Positions 58,501 to 64,000 of a DNA stretch of 64,000 bases are shown here, in pieces (positions within the stretch are counted from its first letter, which is position 1; each line of letters opens with the position of its first letter). The stretch is from Alligator mississippiensis. Taxonomy: Eukaryota > Chordata > Crocodylia > Alligatoridae. The position numbers were made by a program, and so were the translations under genes. The stretch covers positions 54,452,434 to 54,516,433 of the forward strand of contig NC_081828.1 in the NCBI RefSeq assembly GCF_030867095.1, in the 5' to 3' direction. The notes beneath the pieces are model-generated. The model was not told the origin of the DNA and searched no databases. It worked only from the letters and a program-made list of their open reading frames with translations.

Positions 58501-60377
58501 GAAAGACACATGCCATACTACAAACAGAGGTGATCAAGCATGCACAGCCAAGCAGAGTCTGGACTTCATGATACTATATAAATAGATAGACAAACCCAAG
58601 CCAAAAAAAGGGCAAAAAAAACAAGGTCCCCCTGGTATTAGTGACTCTCTCAGTCATTATACTACAGTCTCACTTACAGCTAAGCAAGCAGGCACTGTGT
58701 GGACCTGTAAATGCTCTATGCAAAGAATAAATATTATCCATGCAAAGCACAATGTCTCTCTCTGATTTGCTCCCAGTCACCTTCTGTTGATGCTTTGTCT
58801 CCAATTCTGGCTGACCTGCTATACTCCTGACAGAGACAGGAGCTGCTGGAGAGATTTATGCAAACTTCCTGAGTTCTGTTGCACAAATGTCCCCAACTGT
58901 CTTGGACAAAATCAAAACAAGAAAGCCTCAGCAGAAACGTGGCTCCCAAACAGGAAAAGGCAATTGGGAACAGCACGGTACCGCATTCAATCAGGATACA
59001 CATCCCTTCCATAAACCGAGCTGACTGTCCCATTCTAAAGCTTTGCTTTCTGAAGGAAAATAGCTCCCTTGTTTGCTACTGGTAAGGCAGGAGAAAGTTT
59101 CAGACAAAAAAAGCCCTCATTTTAAAGTACCAAAGAGCAAAATTTAGTAGGTACACCAAGAAGTGGCAGGTCAAAAAGCTGGATTCCAATGTTAGTTCTG
59201 TCACTGTTAGATTACTGCCTGATTTCAGGGATTGCTGAAATGCAAGGAGAGATTTCCACTCATTTCCCTGGGCTTTGGGTCAGGTCCTAACTTATGCAAG
59301 TTAACATTTTCTAAATTGGGTTTTTGAATGTAGACATGAAAAGACCTGCAGTGCAAAGGTAATAAGCACCCACTGCTCCTACGAGCTTCCACTGCAGTTG
59401 CTCCATACTTAAAAATCAGGCAGCGAAACCTACGTGCAGGCACTTACATAAGTTCTGAAGAAGTCCTGAGCACGCCCAACAACCATTCCACTCAGTGGAA
59501 CTTTTAGCTGAGTAAAGACATTAGGATTAGTCCCATGGGAATTTTCAGCCCAAAACATGAATGTTTTGGAAAGTTATAAGCATAAGAAAACGAGCATCGT
59601 GAATAGAAGCAGATTTGCAGCTTAACTGAAGTGGGTTCTACCAGATGCTCTGCTTGATGATAATGCACGTACATACAGGCACTCCTACCTCATCAAATCC
59701 CATCTTGTCTGGGTTTTTCGGAGGAGCAGAGATGTATTGTGAGGGCTCAACTGGAGGACGATCAACTAAAAACAGAAAAAAAGAAAGAAATGTCCACAGC
59801 AACTTTTAGTAAAATGCCTAAAGTACAGCAGCCCAATCAGTTTATTTCACTACTTTTTAATACCTCCCCATGTGCAATGAAGGACTGTGGCATGAAGGGC
59901 AGAGTGGGAGCACAGTTACCGTTATGCATTTAACCTGTGCTAAGAGAGGGACAAAGCCAAAAAAGCCAAGTGACAAAAAACATCCAAGCATAATGTTGGA
60001 GCACTTATTTTGTGCCAAGACAGGATAGGAACATGCATTTTAGAGAGGGTAGGATTTTGGTAGTGGTGCTTTCCTGTTGCTGTGATGAACAATCATGGGA
60101 AGGGGCGGAAAACATTAAATCTAATTTAACAAAAATACCACAATAATTAGATCTGGTGAAGATTTTTTTTTCTTTTGTCAAAAAGAAAATTCAAGGAAAG
60201 TTTTGTAAACACCATCCCCAAGCACCCAGCATCAGGGCATGGCATGCTCTGACTTACTCATTGCCTCGATTGTCACATGAATAAAGTTTTCAATGTCCTC
60301 CTGCAGTGTCTGGTGTGACCTCAGGGGCACAGGGAGAAAACCATAGTGTTCTCTGTTGCATATGTGCATCTGAATTT
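43560..60377 (-). CDS. COLGALT2: COLGALT2, procollagen galactosyltransferase 2 (C-terminal seven exons)
   Basis: On the minus strand the exons join in order 60377-60258, 59765-59689, 54917-54811, 53708-53576, 47027-46900, 45837-45631 and 43836-43560, encoding about 348 residues of a protein of roughly 626. The family transfers galactose from UDP-galactose to hydroxylysine in procollagen inside the ER lumen, with Mn2+ bound by acidic motifs. Visible are the linker ([23 protein letters not shown]), the start of the GT25 domain ([20 protein letters not shown]), [20 protein letters not shown], the acidic VIEDDVRFE motif, [19 protein letters not shown], and a C-terminal RDEL retrieval signal. [20 protein letters not shown] followed by [13 protein letters not shown] favours COLGALT2 over COLGALT1, as does adjacency to RGL1. 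Every junction is AG/GT with matching phase. The signal peptide and first exons lie beyond the right edge. Confidence 0.96.
43837..45086. other. COLGALT2 last intron, part
   Basis: Unique intron sequence. Around 44333-44400 a 'ccactgaagt' and 'gatttcagtggg' pair is a diverged copy of the amniote palindrome family. Confidence 0.5.
45087..45139. repeat. (CA)n microsatellite
   Basis: About 26 uninterrupted CA units in the last COLGALT2 intron (GT repeats in the transcript). Confidence 0.98.
45365..45475 (-). mobile_element. MIR/CORE-SINE-like fragment, antisense
   Basis: 'cctctctgaggtaggcattg', 'ttatacccatttaacag' and 'aatttgcccaacatttgtaa' follow the reverse complement of a MIR 3' half (cattttacag, ggcacagag, cttgccca). 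It is old and diverged. Confidence 0.55.
45631..45837 (-). CDS. COLGALT2: COLGALT2 coding exon, GT25 domain
   Basis: Completes isoleucine and reads [60 protein letters not shown] and PVMYNKHP plus two bases of valine. LPVDEFLP is a conserved GT25 motif. The acceptor is ctgcctttcag and the donor is GT|GTAAGT. Confidence 0.97.
45838..46899. other. COLGALT2 intron, nothing recognised
   Basis: Unique intron sequence between the VIEDD exon and the YIGRKRM exon. Confidence 0.55.
46900..47027 (-). CDS. COLGALT2: COLGALT2 coding exon with acidic EDD motif
   Basis: Reads [40 protein letters not shown] and EL plus two bases of isoleucine. The VIEDDVRF block carries the acidic residues that family knowledge assigns to metal/UDP-sugar handling in GT25 domains. 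The acceptor is tttattccag and the donor is AT|GTAAGT. Confidence 0.96.
47028..50484. other. COLGALT2 intron, mostly unique
   Basis: No exon of COLGALT2 or another gene is recognised. From about 47490 to 48300 the sequence is somewhat GC-richer ('aaaggtggatccaggatttt') and could be a DNA-element remnant. The rest is AT-rich. Confidence 0.45.
50485..51376. mobile_element. 892-bp hAT element with perfect TSD
   Basis: The left terminus TAGGGCTGTGTGAAGC and the inverted right terminus TAGGCCTGTGTGAAGC pair. CTCACTAG is repeated exactly at 50477-50484 and 51377-51384. Subterminal regions are full of GATTCGG / CCGAATC motifs, which could be transposase-binding repeats. The interior is GC-rich with no coding content. 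The 229-residue minus-strand frame is spurious. Confidence 0.92.
51377..51995. other. COLGALT2 intron, nothing recognised
   Basis: Unique intron sequence between two hAT elements. Confidence 0.5.
51996..52643. mobile_element. hAT-like element containing a TAGA array
   Basis: The left terminus CAGGGTTCTGGGTTTTC and the inverted right terminus CAGGGATCCTGGTTTTC pair. The flanking octamers CTTGTTAC (51988-51995) and CTCATTAC (52644-52651) match at 6 of 8, the differences being transitions. It holds a four-run G tract at 52132-52148, a GC-rich middle and the (TAGA)n array. Confidence 0.8.
52456..52537. repeat. (TAGA)n microsatellite
   Basis: About 20 uninterrupted tetranucleotide units in a COLGALT2 intron, inside the hAT element. 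Confidence 0.98.
52644..53575. other. COLGALT2 intron, nothing recognised
   Basis: Unique AT-rich sequence. Near 53045-53075 'aatcatgataaaatcacgat' is a small direct repeat. Confidence 0.5.
53576..53708 (-). CDS. COLGALT2: COLGALT2 coding exon, GT25 domain
   Basis: Completes lysine and reads [40 protein letters not shown] and [16 protein letters not shown] is a conserved GT25 block. The acceptor is ctctttctcag and the donor is GAG|GTAAAT, slightly non-consensus. The exon ends in phase 0. Confidence 0.97.
53709..54810. other. COLGALT2 intron, nothing recognised
   Basis: Unique intron sequence between two GT25-domain exons. Confidence 0.55.
54811..54917 (-). CDS. COLGALT2: COLGALT2 coding exon, start of GT25 domain
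   Basis: Encodes [20 protein letters not shown], then [15 protein letters not shown] and two bases of lysine. INLxRRxDRRxRM is the hallmark N-terminus of glycosyltransferase family 25 domains. The acceptor is tcccacccag and the donor is AA|GTGAGT. Confidence 0.97.
54918..56577. other. COLGALT2 intron with one interspersed palindrome
   Basis: At about 55738-55805 'gtcaaagcccactgaagtca' is followed by the inverted 'tttgacttcagtgggttttg', forming a hairpin typical of an abundant amniote repeat. The rest is unique. Confidence 0.5.
56578..58178. mobile_element. 1.6-kb hAT element with 7/8 TSD and large internal palindrome
   Basis: The left end is CAGGTGCAGGCGACTATTTT. The right end is 'gtattttgcccgcccctg', matching the short copies at 20771-20955 and 62671-62859. 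The flanking octamers are CTTTAATC (56570-56577) and CCTTAATC (58179-58186). The inner 57163-57727 is a large imperfect palindrome. Long GC-rich frames on both strands (up to 306 residues) are products of the palindrome and composition. Confidence 0.85.
57163..57727. repeat. About 565-bp imperfect palindrome inside the hAT
   Basis: The left side ('ggccagcactgcacatcgca', 'cagcaaggggcacagcctct', 'cactcacacagcagggaagg') recurs inverted on the right ('ccctgctgtgtgagtgcagg', 'ggctgcgccccttgctgcaa', 'tgtgcagtgctggccagaac'). The centre is near 57445. Identity by eye is about 75-85%. Confidence 0.8.
58179..59688. other. COLGALT2 intron, nothing recognised
   Basis: Unique intron sequence. Confidence 0.55.
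59689..59765 (-). CDS. COLGALT2: COLGALT2 coding exon, linker before the GT25 domain
   Basis: Completes an isoleucine codon and reads [20 protein letters not shown], then MGFDE. The acceptor is gtttttag and the donor is GAG|GTAGGA. It is proline-rich and joins in phase 0 to IFMINLKRR of the next exon. Confidence 0.95.
59766..60257. other. COLGALT2 intron, nothing recognised
   Basis: Short AT-rich intron between two recognised exons. Confidence 0.6.
60258..60377 (-). CDS. COLGALT2: COLGALT2 coding exon with CNREHYG motif
   Basis: After two bases of a split codon it reads [20 protein letters not shown], then [19 protein letters not shown] plus one base. The acceptor is ttttcctcag and the donor GTAAGT. 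It is the most upstream COLGALT2 exon I could recognise in the window. The previous exon is not visible up to 64000. Confidence 0.95.
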
Positions 60378-62064
60378 CTGAGGAAAAAGCAATAACAGAA
60401 AAAGTTACCTGCACTAAGGATCTCACCTGACAGGTCTGTCTCTCAATCAGGTTAGCAGAATCTCAGTGCATTTCTCAGTATCATCTTCTCTTGCCTTTAG
60501 TTAATGACGTTTTGCTACTAGGCAAACAATTTCTACTCGTCCCTTAGGAACAGGTTTAATGATATTCTAAATTGTCAACTGCTTATTTCTTTTTGGCAGG
60601 GGGAAGTGTCCCTCCAAGCCTATCTCAGAGGACAGAGCAGGGATCTTCAGTTTTATAACCCTCTTCTTCATTCTTAGGAACCTCATACTTCAAAAAAACC
60701 CCATCCCTCTGGTACAGGATTGGGGAGGCTTCTACCAAAAACAGCTTCTGCCATCTTTAAAGGGGTCAGAATGAGTACCTAGAGCATGGTACATGGACTC
60801 TCTCTTTGCTCCCCAGTAGCTCCCCAGTGAGTTTCTCCCTTAGTGCTCCGCTCTGACCAGCCAAACAGCTGGGTCCAAAGCCAACCATAGTCAAATGGAA
60901 GTCTTTACATGGGCTTTGGATCAGAACCTAAGAGGAGAAGAAAAAGTTTAAGTCTCAGAGAGTTACATTTGTAAAAGACTATGCAGAATAAAAATGATCC
61001 CTGGTTAAAATGGAAGGAAAAGCATTAGGGAGCAGGAGTTACCAGTGGGAAAGCTACAACCAACACCTAACACTGGCAGCTCCCTCAACAAGACACTGTT
61101 TAAAGCTTCAAAAAGCTCTTCATTTCCTTCTATGAATGCAGCTTTCTAAACTCAGAGCACGACCCTGAAGCCTTTGCTCCGATGTATTAGCCAGTTGTAA
61201 TCAAATAGGTTGAAATAGCAAATGGCATCGTAAACAAACCCAAAAGATACTTTCAGCATGAAATGCAGCAGCATAGTAAAAGGATCCAAATTGCATGCAG
61301 ACACTGTGGGTTTCGTGATAACATTCAAACATGGGAAAGAATGGCCCAAAAAGCAGAGAAATAGCCACGTATTAGAAGTGTGTCCAAACTGTAGGCATCC
61401 TACATACCACATTGGTATTCAGGCATTTCCACTACCTATGGAATATCACCTTCCCTTCACAGAGCACAAAGACCCCATTGTTACTCACCTGCAGAGCTTT
61501 TTCGTGGGGTTAAAGTTTCGTATGAAAGAAAACTGTAATTCCAAGCATCCTGCTTACATATTTAGTAAAATGTTTCCATTTAATCTATGCTGGACTAAGC
61601 TGGAAAACTACATAGGTCCATCAGGTAAAACAAGCTTGGAGAAAAAAACACCATGGCTGCAGACACTCCCCACACACACTGAGGCAGTAAGTGCATGTAC
61701 TGTCCTCAGGCACAATTAAGCTGGGAAACAGTTCAAAGTAGGTATACCCATTAATTCTGTTCTCAACTCAGATTTTACTTTGGGACCCTTTTCAGTTAAA
61801 TCCCCTTAAATCTTAATTTTTCCTAATATTTAAAATAGAGATTAAGTGCCATCCTTTAGGTTTGTAAAATGCTTTGAGGTTTATAATGCAACACAAGTTG
61901 GTTTTTTTTGTTAAAAAGTCTCCACTCCTCAGTGGCCAAGCCCTCACTGTGTTATGAAGTGGAAAGGAAGAACCAAAAAGAGTATTCTATATGGAGAAAA
62001 ACAGGTAGAGGAAGTTAAGAAACTGAACTTTTGAATATACAGAGAAATAAGAAAATGCATCATG
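60378..62064. other. COLGALT2 intron, no further exon recognised
   Basis: Around 60890-60935 'gtctttacatgggctttgga' is another copy of the amniote palindrome family. No upstream COLGALT2 exon was found on the minus strand. Confidence 0.5.
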
Positions 62065-62220
62065 TATTCAGGTTGTAGCTGTATTGGTCTAGAAGAAAAG
62101 TCAATCAGGACTTGTATTAGAGATGATATCTTTTATTAAACCAACAAGATTTTTGCAAAAAAAAAAAAAAATCTTTAATTGCAAGCTTTCAGGCACAAAC
62201 ACCCATCATCAGGCATTGGA
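62065..62220 (-). mobile_element. Penelope-like element end with near-intact hammerhead core
   Basis: The text 'gttgtagctgtattggtcta' and 'gatgatatcttttattaaac' marks a PLE 3' end on the minus strand. Reading that strand, CTGATGA (62212-62206) is followed by a GC-containing stem-loop and GAAA (62190-62187), then AGC-TTGC. The A-rich run at about 62157-62171 interrupts the tail. Confidence 0.75.
62181..62212 (-). ncRNA. Decayed hammerhead-ribozyme-like motif
   Basis: The two conserved strands of the hammerhead core, CUGAUGA and GAAA, are present 15 nt apart on the minus strand. That is the arrangement reported for Penelope-like element ends. Stem II pairs only partly, and the base expected to be U before the cleavage site appears to be A, so activity is doubtful. 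Confidence 0.4.
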
Positions 62221-62620
62221 GAAAAGATTGTAAAAGTTCTCCTGGGTAGAAATGAAAGTTCATATTTCATAGGATTTCACAGAGGAATCATGATGCATTT
62301 TTAAATTGCACAATGGCTTTTTAGTGTTCAAAAGTTCCTCGTGTTCTTGGATGCCAGATCACAAACCGAGCCAAAAAGAGAACAAACCCTAACCTCACGG
62401 TGAATCCGGAAACCAGAGAAAGAACAGTCACATAGCTGCTCACATCTATTATTTTAGATCCTCTACCAACTTGTTATGAGGAAAACCTTGTTTCGGTGGG
62501 ATTTAACACAAGTTTGTGTTTTTTACAGAACTGAGATTTGGCCCAATGTCATCAATAAACTCACTATGAAATATGCTGGGAATCGAGCGCTGTGCACCAG
62601 GCAAATACACTGCTTTAAAC
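62221..62620. other. COLGALT2 intron, nothing recognised
   Basis: Unique intron sequence between the PLE fragment and a hAT element. Confidence 0.5.
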
Positions 62621-63125
62621 TAGGGTGACCATATGTCCCAGGTTGGCCAGGACAGTCCCAGATGTTGGAGCACAGGTGGGCAAAATGCGGCCCGTGGTAC
62701 GCATGCAGCCCACCAAGCCATTCTATCCAGCCCACGGAGCCCCTAAAAAAAATGTATAAAATTAATATATATCTGCCCCTGGCTGCCTGTCACTCGGCCC
62801 TCGATAGCTTGCCAAAACTCAGTAAGCGGCTCTCCACTCGATATAATTGCCCACCCCTGTGTTAGAGGCTGGTCACCGCCTGCCAATGAAACCTAAAATG
62901 AGCCTCCTGGGCCCAGAGGCAGAGTGGGGGCAGAGTGGCAGGAGCTGTGAAGTAAGAAGCCCTATTAACATTAATTGTAACTTCACCGATGTTTAACACT
63001 GGTGAAGTAAAGAACACTAGGTCATTAATAGGCCATTGACTCCCTGCAGCACCGGAGGGGAAGGGCAGGGGCAGGGGAAGGCAGGCAGGATCCTAGATTT
63101 CACATTGTCCCATAAAGTCATCCTA
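62621..63125. mobile_element. hAT-like element (TAGGGTGACC family) hosting a second hAT
   Basis: The left end TAGGGTGACCATATG and the inverted right end TAGGATGACTTTATG pair. The flanks CTTTAAAC (62613-62620) and CTTTAGAT (63126-63133) match at 6 of 8, with transitions. It is the same family as the element at 35143-35558. Confidence 0.75.
62671..62859. mobile_element. Short hAT nested inside another hAT
   Basis: Inverted relative to the copy at 20771-20955, with long shared text such as 'actgagttttggcaagc' on the minus strand. The flanking octamers are TGTTGGAG (62663-62670) and TGTTAGAG (62860-62867), 7 of 8. Confidence 0.8.
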
Positions 63126-64000
63126 CTTTAGATTGAATGAAAACCCAGGAAAGCAAGAGGAAAAGCTCCCACTATCTTCACTAGGCATTGAGCAAGATTC
63201 TTCATCAACTACCCACTGTCTGAAAGCTGTTCGGCCAGCTGTTGAAGTCCAGAAAGCTCAGAACACAGGTTTTGACACAAGGCTTGAAATACTTCCAGCT
63301 TTAAATTTCAAGAAACTAAAGCTGAAAACTGAATAATAAATTAAAATGGTGTGGTACGTCATTGTTTTAGATTATTATATTAGTAGCTGTAATCCATGGT
63401 ATTTTTAGTAGAGTAAAACTGCCTATATTAACAACTCTATTCTGCCATGACAGGCTCCCTCACACAAATAGTGATTATGTTCCCTGTCAAACCAAATTTA
63501 GCTCTTAGATGTCACTGAACTAAAAGGGAGAGCACCATATACTATCCAAATATATCAAGAGAGGTGACGCTAATCTCTTTAGCTACTCTTATCTGGCTCA
63601 CTCATCACCAGCAGTCTATACCTTCTATTGCTGAATCTGTATAGTTCTTGGTTGTTTCAAACCACCACTGCATTAGCTAAAATTTGTATGCATCTTAAAA
63701 TGGCAATGCTGTATGGGGGAATGTCAGTCTGCATTATAACCATCCAGCAGTTGCAGTCAGATGGTAGAACCCCACTGTGCAAGGGGCTAGACATAATTCT
63801 TTGTTGTTCTGTTATCAACTGTACGCTCTTGCCTCAACACTAAAATAGCAAGGAAGAAACCTCACCTTAGTAAGAAAGTTTTTGCTGTTGGCTCATGTCA
63901 GTTTATACAACTTCACTGCACTTGTGATTTCCTTTAAGCATGTAAGAACTTCCACACATTGAATGTTTTATGGGTTCTGGATAAAGCCTAAGGTGCATTG
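63126..64000. other. COLGALT2 intron to window end
   Basis: AT-rich unique sequence. No COLGALT2 exon is recognised before the window ends. Confidence 0.5.

Noticed and set aside
60378..64000. Earlier COLGALT2 exons
   Set aside because: No minus-strand segment with splice borders and GT-like residues was recognised in this interval.

Overview
The window looks like unplaced genomic DNA from a non-avian sauropsid, most likely a crocodilian. That rests on spliced amniote genes, CR1-type LINEs in both orientations, a Penelope-like retroelement with dispersed terminal fragments, and many short non-autonomous hAT elements. The species call is inference; the gene identities are much firmer.

Two protein-coding genes are present, tail to tail. 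On the + strand, nine exons (5797-33398) encode the C-terminal ~411 residues of RGL1, a Ral guanine-nucleotide exchange factor: the end of the RasGEF (CDC25) domain, a Ser/Thr-rich linker and the Ras-associating domain. Its earlier exons lie left of the window. On the - strand, seven exons (60377 down to 43560) encode the C-terminal ~348 residues of COLGALT2, the procollagen hydroxylysine galactosyltransferase of the ER, ending in the retrieval signal RDEL. Its first exons lie right of the window. All internal splice junctions have AG/GT borders and matching codon phase. The stop codons are 10.2 kb apart. RGL1 followed by COLGALT2 in this orientation matches human 1q25, which supports orthology. 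The two genes act in unrelated pathways.

The rest is introns, 3' UTRs and transposable elements. At 2.2-4.8 kb there are GC-rich hAT-like elements with internal inverted repeats. At 8.2-11.4 kb a hAT element with a perfect 8-bp target duplication contains a decayed Penelope-like element (reverse transcriptase and GIY-YIG remnants, inverted terminal copy) and a CA-rich array. At 19-24.9 kb lie two related MITEs, a CR1 3' end invaded by a hAT, Penelope-end hairpins, and an antisense CR1/L3-like LINE invaded by one of the MITEs. At 30.8-32.2 kb another antisense LINE carries a hAT. At 34.6-35.9 kb, downstream of RGL1, a G-rich minisatellite is split by a hAT that carries its own minisatellite. 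The COLGALT2 half has further hAT insertions, a CpG-rich pogo/Tigger-like element, CA and TAGA microsatellites and more Penelope ends.

No prokaryotic, CRISPR, phage or toxin features were seen, and I found no clearly novel protein system. The most interesting signals are the Penelope termini carrying decayed hammerhead-ribozyme motifs, the large palindrome in the 56.6-58.2 kb hAT, and a near-perfect 87-nt hairpin at 506-592. Annotation was by eye, without alignment or database search, so repeat boundaries are approximate unless a target-site duplication fixes them.
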